DNA of 43,146 bases from Candidatus Gastranaerophilales bacterium (GTDB taxonomy: Bacteria; Cyanobacteriota; Vampirovibrionia; Gastranaerophilales; Gastranaerophilaceae), in NCBI GenBank assembly GCA_944322935.1, contig CALUQO010000022.1:1-43146 (forward strand), read 5' to 3'. The notes beneath the pieces are model-generated. The model was not told the origin of the DNA and ran no database searches. It saw only the letters and a program-made list of their open reading frames with translations. The translations under genes and the position numbers were made by a program. Below, piece after piece: positions 1-7,959 of the stretch; position 1 is the stretch's first letter; each line of letters starts with the position of its first letter.

Positions 1-167
1 TCAGGGCAAACCATCATATGGTGTTCAAGTTCTTTTCTTGGCAGCTGTGCATTACAGTTAAAACATTTTACCCATAATTTTCCAATATAATCATCAATTT
101 TCGGATCAACCGGACGTGCTGCGATTTGTTCTTCTTTTCTGGTTTCAAACCAATCTTTTAGAGTCAT
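1..167 (-). CDS. accD: Acetyl-CoA carboxylase carboxyltransferase beta subunit, N-terminal fragment
   Basis: Partial gene cut by the left window edge; 55 residues are visible. The start reads MTLKDWFETRKEE and continues into LWVKCFNCNAQLPRKELE and then MVCP, which is the AccD beginning: a short KDWF/KxR leader followed by the Cys4 zinc ribbon (C-x2-C is visible, the second pair begins at the edge). AccD is the carboxyltransferase beta chain that, with AccA, makes malonyl-CoA for fatty-acid synthesis in the cytoplasm. The ATG at 165-167 is preceded by AAAGGA about 11 bases upstream. A TATAAT hexamer on the minus strand (205-210) could be its -10 box. Identification rests on the zinc-ribbon context only. 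Confidence 0.85.
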   Translation of the reverse strand, partial: MTLKDWFETRKEEQIAARPVDPKIDDYIGKLWVKCFNCNAQLPRKELEHHMMVCP

Positions 168-293
168 TTATGATTATTTCCTTTATAGAGTCTAATTTTT
201 TACTATTATACTACAAATTTAAAAAACACCTTACGGCTTTTATTATTGCATTACCTGATGTCAAACATCAGACCGTTGTGGGTAATATTTAAA

Positions 294-2456
294 TTACATT
301 CCCGGTGGTCTGATGAGCGAGGGCTGCAATATTGCCCCGCCCGGCATCATATTAAACTGAGGGTTGTAATCATCATAATCTTTTACCGAACGATTCATCG
401 GGTCGGATTCTTTTTCTTTTTTAGCTTCTTCTTTTTTCTTCTGGGCTTCACGTTTTTGCTTTTCTTTTTTATCGTGTTGCGCTATTGCCTGAGGGTCGTT
501 CAGCACAAGACGTCTGAATTCGATATCCGCATTTTCTGCTCCGACGTTCATCATTAAGCCCATAGAAGCATTTTGTCTGTATGCGTCATATCCTATTAAG
601 AATTTTAAATCATCAGGGCCGATTGCTGCCCAGAATCTGTTTTCCTGTAACATTTTATCGTTAGGTGTGTCAGCAAGTGCAATTGTTGCAGTGTACATTA
701 GGGTCAGATACTTACAGATTCTTAAAGATTCACCGAGTACAATGTTTGATTTACCATAGAAGTTTTTATCGAAATAGAACGGAGAATCACCGGCCTGACC
801 GCCCTGGAAATATGCAACATATTGCTGCCATGAACGGTACTGTGTTCTTAAATACGGGCCTGCTCTTAAAACACCCATGGTATCACCGGTACCATAAGCC
901 GCTACGTGAGATTGAACATTCAAGCCAAAATCCATGGCAAATTTTTGGTCGGTATTCTGGTATTTAAAAAACGATTTAGAAGTCTGTGTCTGCCATGCAA
1001 ATTTTGTTGTGGAAAAATCACGATCACCCCAGTCTTCCATAAAACCGGCCATAAATCTGTTTGTAAATGTTGCGCCCAAATCTTCAATCTGGTAGGTTTT
1101 TCTATGGTCAAACTGGAAGCCGTATTCAGGCATTCTGCCGCCCATAAAACCGTTGTTCATATAAGAATTTATACCGTATTGCAAACTTAAATTATCGGTA
1201 AATCTGTGACGGCCTCTCACTACAAATTTGTCATTCGAACTGGCCCAGCCAAAATCTGTTCTGTTATTTCCGTTTAAAAATCTTGCCAGAGCACCCACGC
1301 CTAATTCACTGTCACCGTATGTTAAAGCAGGGCCGACTTTTAAAGTTGAACCAAACGGCGCTTTAAATACCCAGCCGGGCGAAACAAATGCACCGATATT
1401 TCTTAAAGAGCCGAGTTCCAGCATATTTGTTTCTATATACTGTTGCTCTTTGTTTGTGAACAGTCTGAGATTCCCTGCCGACCCGAGTTTTGTATTTTTA
1501 ATATAAATATCGGCATTTTTAAGAGTTGCCACATCGTGGTCTTTATAGCTGTCTATAACGATAGTTTTAGCTTTTAAACGCCATTTGTTGTCGTACTTTT
1601 CTTTAAAGTAAAAATTTTTGGGTATAGCATCATCCATCATCGGATTGTCAAAGCCCATAATAGGACGGGAGGTAAATTTGAATTGAGATTTATCGTTAAA
1701 AGTTACTATACCGTCCAGTGCTTCTGTCTGGGCATCGTTTACTATACCTGTTTTGGCTCGTATTTTAATGGCCATGTGGTTTAAAACAGGATGAGTCATT
1801 AGAGCGTTATCTTCGTTTAAATCAACCTGTATAAAGTCACCGTTAACCTTCTGGTCATCTTTTACAAGCACAACATTACCAAAACCTTTTATGTAATTTG
1901 TGTCGTGGTTAAAAATTATTTTATCCGCATAAAGTATAGAGTTTTCGCTCGGGAATGTGACCTTGGCATCGCCGATTGCTTCAAACTCGTGTCTTTCAGG
2001 GAAATATTCTATTGTATCGCTGTCGACAAGAACATCAGTTGTCGGCCCCTGTTGTGCAGCTTCCGTATTTTCTTCTTCTGTCAAATCAGCAGCCTTTTGC
2101 GCTCCTGAGAAAAATTTGCGATTTTTTCCCTCTTTGGTTTCTTCTGCGGTTGTTTTGTCTCCGGCAGAATCATTCAACAGTTCGTCCGCTGCCTCATGTT
2201 TTAGCTGTTGAGGCTCCTGCGAGGAATTTTCATTGACTGATTCCGTATCATCAGCCTTTGATTTTTTCCCGAAAAAGTTAAACCATTTTCTTTTAGGAGC
2301 CGTATCTTGCGCAGATGTATTATCCTCAGGCGAAACACTTTCGCTTTGCACATCCGATGTATCCTGCGGAACATCAAGGGTTTCACCGGCATTAGCCGCA
2401 GCCGCCGTTGACATTAAGACTATTGATAAAAGAATTGTAAGTATTTTTTTCTTCAC
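294..2456 (-). CDS. LptD/OstA-like outer-membrane protein
   Basis: 720 residues with a GTG start preceded by AAAGGTG. Residues 1-23 form a signal peptide (MKKKILTILL..AAAANA). Residues ~25-140 are an acidic, low-complexity spacer. Residues ~142-250 hold an OstA/LptA-type beta-jellyroll (DVLVDSDTIEYFPERHEF, ADKIIFNHDTNYIKGFGNV). The remaining ~450 residues alternate polar and hydrophobic positions with many aromatics, as in a beta barrel. A Lys/Glu-rich segment and a GAILQPSLIRPPGM tail follow. By family, LptD-type proteins insert lipopolysaccharide or a similar lipid in the outer membrane; here that is inference. It lies 20 bp downstream of the M23 hydrolase and is probably co-transcribed. 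It is not a classical LptD by sequence, so no symbol is given. Confidence 0.7.
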   Translation of the reverse strand: MKKKILTILLSIVLMSTAAAANAGETLDVPQDTSDVQSESVSPEDNTSAQDTAPKRKWFNFFGKKSKADDTESVNENSSQEPQQLKHEAADELLNDSAGDKTTAEETKEGKNRKFFSGAQKAADLTEEENTEAAQQGPTTDVLVDSDTIEYFPERHEFEAIGDAKVTFPSENSILYADKIIFNHDTNYIKGFGNVVLVKDDQKVNGDFIQVDLNEDNALMTHPVLNHMAIKIRAKTGIVNDAQTEALDGIVTFNDKSQFKFTSRPIMGFDNPMMDDAIPKNFYFKEKYDNKWRLKAKTIVIDSYKDHDVATLKNADIYIKNTKLGSAGNLRLFTNKEQQYIETNMLELGSLRNIGAFVSPGWVFKAPFGSTLKVGPALTYGDSELGVGALARFLNGNNRTDFGWASSNDKFVVRGRHRFTDNLSLQYGINSYMNNGFMGGRMPEYGFQFDHRKTYQIEDLGATFTNRFMAGFMEDWGDRDFSTTKFAWQTQTSKSFFKYQNTDQKFAMDFGLNVQSHVAAYGTGDTMGVLRAGPYLRTQYRSWQQYVAYFQGGQAGDSPFYFDKNFYGKSNIVLGESLRICKYLTLMYTATIALADTPNDKMLQENRFWAAIGPDDLKFLIGYDAYRQNASMGLMMNVGAENADIEFRRLVLNDPQAIAQHDKKEKQKREAQKKKEEAKKEKESDPMNRSVKDYDDYNPQFNMMPGGAILQPSLIRPPGM

Positions 2457-2476
2457 TAAAGTGCACCTTTATTTTG

Positions 2477-3619
2477 TTAAATGTAATTTAACGGATTTTG
2501 AGGGCGTCCGTTAACCCTTACTTCAAAGTGGCAATGAGGGCCTGTAGAGTATCCTGTTGAACCTTCATAGCCTATAACCTGACCTTTTAATACGTTTTGA
2601 CCGGGGCTTACAACATAGCTGGACATATGTGCATATAAAGTTGTTGTCGGCTTGCCGTTAACCAGACCGTGGTCTAATATGACAACTTTTCCGTATCCGC
2701 CGTACCAGCCGGAATATAACACTTTGCCCGAGTTTGCAGCCCTGATTTTTCCGCCGTTTATACCGCCTATATCTATGCCGGAATGGAAAATTGTTCTTTT
2801 AAATATAGGGTGTGTTCTGTAACCGAAAGGCGATGTAATCGGCCCTGCAATAGGTTTCATAAAACCGGAAACAACTTTTACAGTAGAACCTTTTGTATTT
2901 TTGTTAATCATTCTGCCGAGAGCTTCGGATTGTTTGGCGAGTTCTCTTTCCGCTTTTTCATAATAAGCACGGTCGGTTCTGTAGCGCTGTATAGATGATT
3001 CATTCTGACTGATGGCACCTTGAATATATTGCTGTTGCGCATTTATGCTTTTGATTGAGTATGCAATAATGGTTTTTTGCTGTTCAATCTGGCTGCGCAA
3101 AAGGGCTATTCTACGGGATTTTTCTTTAAGATAAGCAAGTTTTTTCTTATCTTTTTTGGTTATCACGTTCTGGTAATATATTCTGTCCAAAAAGGTATTT
3201 ATATCCGTTGTTGCAAGCAAAAGCTGGAACATACCGCGTCTTTGTTTTTTAAAAATTTGTCTTATACGTTTTTTAGCAAGGATTTCAGTTGCGGAAAAGT
3301 CGCTGAGTGTTGCATTGAGATTTTTTTCCGCTTCGGCAAGCTGCTGCTCGGCGTCTTTGTATTCCTGTTTTGTTGATTTCAGTTTTTTAGTTGCATTTTC
3401 AAGACGCTGCTGGTTTTTATACAGTTTATTTGTTTCAATACTTTCAAGACGTTTGAGTTTAACAACTTTTGCATGGGTTTCTTTTCTCTTTTTTTCGATG
3501 TGGTTTTGATTACAAAACGCCTCCGGTACAAAAGAGAATACTATTATGAATATAAGAAAAGCTTTTACTATGTTAAGAGCAAAGCCTTTTTTTATGATTG
3601 AATGTGCTTTATGCGACAT
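2477..3619 (-). CDS. Secreted M23 peptidase with coiled coil (EnvC/NlpD-like murein hydrolase)
   Basis: 380 residues from the chosen ATG. A signal peptide spans about residues 1-36 (MSHKAHSIIKKG..IVFSFVPEAFC). A long Lys/Glu/Gln coiled coil runs to ~residue 245 (RIRQIFKKQRRGMFQLLL marks the EnvC-type hinge). The C-terminal LytM/M23 domain has HSGID (His279, Asp283), YAHMSS (His331) and GPHCHFE (His362, His364), all zinc ligands or catalytic residues of active M23 enzymes. It probably cleaves or helps cleave peptidoglycan crosslinks at division. The frame stays open to a TTG at 3706, but the ATG at 3617-3619 is preceded by GGATAAACAACAA and begins directly with the signal peptide, so it is preferred. 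The extension (EQLEAICREIKAL) does look protein-like, so some doubt remains. Confidence 0.82.
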   Translation of the reverse strand: MSHKAHSIIKKGFALNIVKAFLIFIIVFSFVPEAFCNQNHIEKKRKETHAKVVKLKRLESIETNKLYKNQQRLENATKKLKSTKQEYKDAEQQLAEAEKNLNATLSDFSATEILAKKRIRQIFKKQRRGMFQLLLATTDINTFLDRIYYQNVITKKDKKKLAYLKEKSRRIALLRSQIEQQKTIIAYSIKSINAQQQYIQGAISQNESSIQRYRTDRAYYEKAERELAKQSEALGRMINKNTKGSTVKVVSGFMKPIAGPITSPFGYRTHPIFKRTIFHSGIDIGGINGGKIRAANSGKVLYSGWYGGYGKVVILDHGLVNGKPTTTLYAHMSSYVVSPGQNVLKGQVIGYEGSTGYSTGPHCHFEVRVNGRPQNPLNYI

Positions 3620-3686
3620 TTGTTGTTTATCCTGAACATTTAACGCTTTTATTTCGCGGCAAATGGCTTCCAACTGTTCTTGCAAT

Positions 3687-3791
3687 TTATTTTGATACGA
3701 GTGCAATCAATATAGGCGCAAGCGTAAACAATATAAATGCAACAAATATTATTCCTATAATAACTTTTTGATTCTTTCTGAAAAATTCCAT
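3687..3791 (-). CDS. Small single-pass membrane protein (34 aa)
   Basis: Translation MEFFRKNQKVIIGIIFVAFI continues LFTLAPILIALVSK. A basic N-terminus is followed by one strongly hydrophobic helix. The ATG is preceded by GGATAAATAACAA, nearly identical to the leader of the M23 gene 67 bp downstream, which argues that it is translated. It has no recognised family; short N-terminal-basic single-helix proteins of this kind often accompany envelope genes. It was too short for ordinary gene-length thresholds. Function unknown. Confidence 0.55.
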   Translation of the reverse strand: MEFFRKNQKVIIGIIFVAFILFTLAPILIALVSK

Positions 3792-3868
3792 TTGTTATTT
3801 ATCCATAATGATTAACAATAACATTTTACATGCAAAATTTATCTTTTACAAGAAATTAACAAGCCGCA

Positions 3869-4321
3869 TTAGGATATCTTAACCTTAACAACAGCCTTTT
3901 TCACATATACGGAATCGTTAATTGCAATACAGGGCATATGTGCATCCTGCGGCATAAAAATTAAAAACGTATTTTCTTGTGCGGTTATAAAATCACCCTT
4001 ACCCTCAAGAAAAACTATATCGTTTTTATCGTCATAAAAAGTTGTCGGTGCACAGTTTTGTATATTGGTGCAGCCGATTTTTTCTTCACCTTTGATTATA
4101 AATTGGATATCGGCATATTTTTTATGTGCTTCGAATTTGCCTTCTGATTCCGGTTTTGTATGGTAATCCTGAACCGAGACAAATATGTTATCTCCGTCGA
4201 TTTCGTATTTGCCGTTTGCAAGATTTTTTAAATCGGTATTTTTTAAAAATTCAAAACCTTTTTGAAAATTTTCCCCGAGATTATAATACATTAGCGCATT
4301 TTCAATAGTATCTGCAATCAT
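3869..4321 (-). CDS. YhcH/YjgK/YiaL family (DUF386) cupin-like protein
   Basis: 150 residues, the usual family length. The family pattern is clear: FLKNTDL near residue 25, FVSVQDYHTKPESEGKFEAHKKYADIQ with the His/Glu/His metal-site region, GEEKIG, then FLIFMPQDAHMPCIA and a VKKAVVKVKI end. Members are beta-sandwich proteins related to EbgC and YiaL, linked to sugar-acid or sialic-acid handling; the exact reaction is generally unknown. It stands alone: the gene upstream is divergent and the M23 group downstream has its own leader. Substrate cannot be inferred from this window. Confidence 0.85.
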   Translation of the reverse strand: MIADTIENALMYYNLGENFQKGFEFLKNTDLKNLANGKYEIDGDNIFVSVQDYHTKPESEGKFEAHKKYADIQFIIKGEEKIGCTNIQNCAPTTFYDDKNDIVFLEGKGDFITAQENTFLIFMPQDAHMPCIAINDSVYVKKAVVKVKIS

Positions 4322-4398
4322 TTTATACTCCCCCTTGTTATTCCCATTGTTATTATTTATTAAGATTATAGCAAATTTTTTTATTTAGGGTTTTTATG

Positions 4399-4407
4399 TG
4401 GTATGAT
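4399..4407 (+). promoter_or_regulatory. Candidate extended -10 promoter for the 4435 gene
   Basis: TGG-TATGAT is an extended -10 (TGn plus hexamer), 27 bases before the ATG at 4435. No good -35 box is visible, which is usual for extended -10 promoters. The leader would be about 20 bases with no obvious Shine-Dalgarno. Confidence 0.4.
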
Positions 4408-4434
4408 TAGTCTACGAAGTTGCGATAGAAAATT

Positions 4435-5139
4435 ATGATAACATCAGTAAGTAATAAACCGAAACATAGCGTATTCAGTTCATTTCAGGAAGTGTCACAC
4501 ACCGGAAATGTATATTCAACTTTAAAATATAAAAGAAATCACCGTATAGAAGAGCCTGATTTTAAGAAAAAAGTTATAGTTGCGTCAGGTTCCGTTGCGG
4601 CTACACTTTTGCCTATGATATACTTTGCCAAAAAGCAAAACGGGCTGAAAAAAATAACAGACCTTGTGAAAGTTAAATACGAACTTCCGCAGGTAATAGG
4701 GCTAAGCACTGCAAGTATTTTAGGCGGTGTTGTAACAGGTATTGCAGCCGACCATAAATCAAACAAAAAGCGTAAAGTTCAAGAGGGTGTGTTCCAGTTT
4801 ATGAATGCTACTATCCCCACACTTCTTGTCGGCGGTGCAATGAAACTTATTGAAGACAACGTAAAATATAAAGATTCCAAAAAGGTTAAAGTGGCTGCTA
4901 TTGTCACAAGTCTTATTGCAGGTATGCCTTTGGCAGCTTTCATATCAAACATAATTAATGACCCCAAAGATAAAGAGCCTGACAGAAAATTAACTCTGAA
5001 AGACTCTGTTATCAACATGGATGATGCTCTTGGCGCACTTATTGTAGCAAAAATTCCTTTAGTAGAACATTTGCATTTAGATAAACTTATGCCGGCAATT
5101 TTTGCATGGTGCGGCTACAGAGCGGGACAAAGTAACTAA
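4435..5139 (+). CDS. Multi-pass membrane protein of unknown function
   Basis: 234 residues, unrecognised. About 45 polar N-terminal residues (MITSVSNKPKHSVFSSF) precede hydrophobic segments at ~47-66 (VIVASGSVAATLLPMIYFAK), ~85-103 (VIGLSTASILGGVVTGIAAD), ~125-140 (TIPTLLVGGAMKL) and ~155-175 (AAIVTSLIAGMPLAAFISNI). The layout, a Ser/Asn/Lys-rich leader before Gly/Ala-rich helices, resembles the two PSFG proteins at 25.2-27.2 kb, but the PSFG motif itself is absent. It ends two bases before the convergent gene at 5142. No function is proposed. Confidence 0.7.
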   Translation: MITSVSNKPKHSVFSSFQEVSHTGNVYSTLKYKRNHRIEEPDFKKKVIVASGSVAATLLPMIYFAKKQNGLKKITDLVKVKYELPQVIGLSTASILGGVVTGIAADHKSNKKRKVQEGVFQFMNATIPTLLVGGAMKLIEDNVKYKDSKKVKVAAIVTSLIAGMPLAAFISNIINDPKDKEPDRKLTLKDSVINMDDALGALIVAKIPLVEHLHLDKLMPAIFAWCGYRAGQSN

Positions 5140-5141
5140 TA

Positions 5142-5339
5142 TTACATATTATCCAGCATTTTTTTGTTATCTTCAGCGGTGTTTTCTCTTGAATTGATTA
5201 CACGGTCTATGCTTTTTTCAGTTTTAATTGAAGATGTTCCGCTTTTTACGACATTATCAACATTAAGAGGTTTGCCCCAGTTTGTGTAACCTATCCACAA
5301 TGCTGCAATTGCAATAACTAAAACAATAAATTTTACCAT
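5142..5339 (-). CDS. Small single-pass membrane protein (65 aa)
   Basis: The chosen start gives MVKFIVLVIAIAALWIGYTN, one N-terminal helix, followed by a polar tail containing SSIKTEKSIDRVINSRENTA. GGAG lies 12 bases upstream of this ATG (5337-5339). The frame stays open to 5408, but the extra 23 residues (IIEKKANINILGK) lack signal-anchor features. A second candidate ATG at 5355-5357 follows AGGTAAA. No family recognised; likely a small inner-membrane-anchored protein. Confidence 0.55.
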   Translation of the reverse strand: MVKFIVLVIAIAALWIGYTNWGKPLNVDNVVKSGTSSIKTEKSIDRVINSRENTAEDNKKMLDNM

Positions 5340-5429
5340 GATTGTATAAATCTCCATTTTACCTAATATATTAATATTAGCTTTTTTTTCAATAATGTAA
5401 TCCACCAAAAATATCAGATGTTAACTTTT

Positions 5430-6848
5430 TTAAAATTGAAAATATAAAAATTCAGAAACTTTATTTATTGAAAGTATTGATATTATTAATAATGTCAGCG
5501 TTATCAAAAAGTGTATTTTATCTGGTTTAAAAGACTTTACCCATTCCATTGAATTTTTGGAAAAGAAAACAAGGATAAGGCAGGCGCAAAAGAGAATCAT
5601 ACTTAATTTTATGCTGCCGGATTCAAAAGAAAATCTGAGTTTGTTTATTACAAGTGGGTTAATTCCATGCAAACCAACCATTGATTTTAAAATATCAATG
5701 GCTCTATGTATTGATAATGACCTGAAGAATACCCAGCTAATATTTACAAACAAAAATGTTATAGCTATTGCTGCAAATTTGTTAATTTTTATATTGAATT
5801 TTTGCCAGAATCTGTGTAAACAAATTCCGCATCCATGTAAAACTCCCCATATAATAAATGTCCAGTTGGCTCCGTGCCAGATTCCGCCGATTAAAAATGT
5901 TAAAAACAGATTGCGGTAGGTCTTCCATTCTCCTGCTCTGTTTCCGCCCAATGGGATATAAATGTAATTTTTTAGAAAACGAGATAGTGTAATGTGCCAT
6001 CTTCTCCAAAAATCCTGTATGCTGTCAGCTTTGTATGGGGAATTGAAGTTTACCGGCAGTGCTATATTAAACAAATATGCGATGCCCAGCGCCATATCAC
6101 AATATCCGGAAAAATCAAAATACAATTGAAATGTATAGGACAGGCTTCCTATCCATGCTTCCCAAAAATCAAGTACAGGTATCACGTCAAATAAATCCTG
6201 CACGACGGGTGAGAGATTGTCAGCAATAATTACTTTTTTAAATAATCCTATTGCCAGCAAAAACAGTCCGATGGAGATATTTTTGTGGTTTATAACTCTT
6301 TTTCTCAGGTTTTTAAATTGCGGCATCATTTCACTGTGATGCAGGATAGGGCCGGCTATCAGGTGCGGGAAAAATGTGACAAATAAAGAGTAGTTTAAAA
6401 AATCATATTCCTTTACTTCTCTTTTGTATGCATCAACAAGATATGCAATTTGTGTAAAGGTAAAAAAGCTTATGCCAAGAGGCAGTGCTATTTTTAAGGT
6501 GTCAAAGCCTGTATGCAGCACAAGGTTTATGTTATTTATCAAAAAATCGAAATATTTAAAATAACAAAGTAATGTGAGATTTCCTGCCAGACCGAATATT
6601 AAAACAGCTTTGCGATTCAGTCTTAAATTTGTTCTGTGTGATAGCGTATAGCCAACGCAGTAGTTGAATACCATTGAGGTTAATATCAGCGGCAAATAAT
6701 TTATATTCCAGTAAGAATAAAAAGCAAGTGAAGCCAGAACCAGCCAGCCTGTTGCTATCATAATTAATTTTTTTTTATTTAAATAAAAATATACAAAAAA
6801 TGTCACGGGTAAGAAAATAAATAGAAATTCTAAAGAATTAAAAAGCAT
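5430..6848 (-). CDS. MBOAT-family O-acyltransferase (AlgI/PatA-like)
   Basis: 472 residues, about 10-11 membrane helices, usual AlgI length. The signature is clear: FSGYCDMALGIAYLFNI, NFNSPYKADSIQDFWRRWHI and GGIWHGANWTFIIWG, with the invariant membrane histidine at His325. MBOAT proteins of this branch carry an acetyl group across the inner membrane to a partner that O-acetylates alginate, peptidoglycan or another glycan. The start at 6846-6848 is chosen for GAGGAG ten bases upstream; a TTG at 6866 would be the longer alternative. It overlaps the end of the SGNH-like gene at 6838 by 11 bases, which implies translational coupling. The acetylated polymer is not indicated. Confidence 0.88.
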   Translation of the reverse strand: MLFNSLEFLFIFLPVTFFVYFYLNKKKLIMIATGWLVLASLAFYSYWNINYLPLILTSMVFNYCVGYTLSHRTNLRLNRKAVLIFGLAGNLTLLCYFKYFDFLINNINLVLHTGFDTLKIALPLGISFFTFTQIAYLVDAYKREVKEYDFLNYSLFVTFFPHLIAGPILHHSEMMPQFKNLRKRVINHKNISIGLFLLAIGLFKKVIIADNLSPVVQDLFDVIPVLDFWEAWIGSLSYTFQLYFDFSGYCDMALGIAYLFNIALPVNFNSPYKADSIQDFWRRWHITLSRFLKNYIYIPLGGNRAGEWKTYRNLFLTFLIGGIWHGANWTFIIWGVLHGCGICLHRFWQKFNIKINKFAAIAITFLFVNISWVFFRSLSIHRAIDILKSMVGLHGINPLVINKLRFSFESGSIKLSMILFCACLILVFFSKNSMEWVKSFKPDKIHFLITLTLLIISILSINKVSEFLYFQF

Positions 6849-7959
6849 TATCCGAGTACTCCTCAATTTGTTTCACTGTTTGCGGATTGTCTTGTAAGTA
6901 GTTTTTCAACTTCAAATCTTCTTTTTGTAAGTAATCATTAACATTTTTTCTTGTGATAAAAACGGCGCTGTCATTTGGTGTTGTATAAAAATTAAGCGCA
7001 ATTTTTTCACCCAGCAGGCATGTTGCGTGCACCGCATCTCTGAAATATTTAATCTTTGAATTTACTGGTTCTGTATTGTATTTGTTGATTGACGCAAGGT
7101 CATAGTAATTAAACATATCAGCGAGTTTTTTCTTAAAAGTTTTATAATCAGCCCAGAGATTGTTATGGTAAATATTTATTAAATCGGCGATATGTGAAGG
7201 CGTAACAAAGAAAACGACCTCTACATTGTTTTGTTTGGCAAAGTCGTTAAATTCTTTGAGCGCAAGAAATGCTTTTTGGTTTAATTTGTAGTTAGAATAA
7301 TATTCTTTTTTATATTTTTTTATTGTCTGCTTAAAATAATATTCGGCTTTTGGGTTGTTAATATTACATATATTGCCGTTGGAGTCAGGGGATATGTCTT
7401 TTTGTTTTAAATTATTTATTACTGTCTGCAAACTATAGTTGAGTGTATCTAATGATATAAGCAGCGGAAGCAGCTCATTTTTCGTCAGATTTTTTTCTCT
7501 GATGGATTCCACATCAACAGCAGTGTCATAATAACCCTCGGTAAAAGAGAAAAAATCTATTCCAAAATAAATTTTTTGGATTTCAGGATGCAGGAATATA
7601 CTGTTTTTGGCCATGATAATACTTTCCTGCATGCTTGAAGAGCTTAGAGCCATTGAGTAAACATTTTTGCCGGAAAGTTTTGAGTGATAGTCTGTATTAA
7701 GCCACCAGTCCGTTTTGGAACTTCCTACATAAAGTATATCTATGTTGTTTTTATACAGTTTTAGCTGGGGGATTTTTGTAATACGCTCCTGTTTTGTTGC
7801 ACAGGGTTTTATTATATTAAATCTTTTTATTTTGAATGTTTTGAATATGTTATACGGGTCTACAGTAAAATTGATTGCTGCACTCATTACAACAAATACA
7901 ATACAGATAAGAATAATAGAAGAATTATAAAATTTTATTGTATTTTTTCGTCTACCCAT
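6838..7959 (-). CDS. Membrane-anchored SGNH-like protein (AlgJ/AlgX/DltD-like), copy B
   Basis: 373 residues with an N-terminal anchor at ~13-32 (SSIILICIVFVVMSAAINF). A periplasmic SGNH-like domain follows: block I is VGSSKTDWW (Ser80/Ser81), and the C-terminal catalytic pair is FRDAVHAT (Asp308, His311). Such proteins take acyl groups from an MBOAT partner and place them on extracytoplasmic glycans. It overlaps the next gene (MBOAT) by 11 bases and the previous one (7935) by 25, so the three form one operon. AAGG lies nine bases before the ATG. It is a diverged paralogue of the gene at 7935: both share DPYNIF/NPYNIF, xQERxTK and LHPEIxxxYxGxDF. Confidence 0.75.
   Translation of the reverse strand: MGRRKNTIKFYNSSIILICIVFVVMSAAINFTVDPYNIFKTFKIKRFNIIKPCATKQERITKIPQLKLYKNNIDILYVGSSKTDWWLNTDYHSKLSGKNVYSMALSSSSMQESIIMAKNSIFLHPEIQKIYFGIDFFSFTEGYYDTAVDVESIREKNLTKNELLPLLISLDTLNYSLQTVINNLKQKDISPDSNGNICNINNPKAEYYFKQTIKKYKKEYYSNYKLNQKAFLALKEFNDFAKQNNVEVVFFVTPSHIADLINIYHNNLWADYKTFKKKLADMFNYYDLASINKYNTEPVNSKIKYFRDAVHATCLLGEKIALNFYTTPNDSAVFITRKNVNDYLQKEDLKLKNYLQDNPQTVKQIEEYSDNAF

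Noticed and set aside
255-271. CTGATGT-caa-ACATCAG hairpin as terminator of the LptD-like gene
   Set aside because: A perfect 7-bp stem just after the stop, but no T-run follows on the minus strand; too weak to list as a feature.
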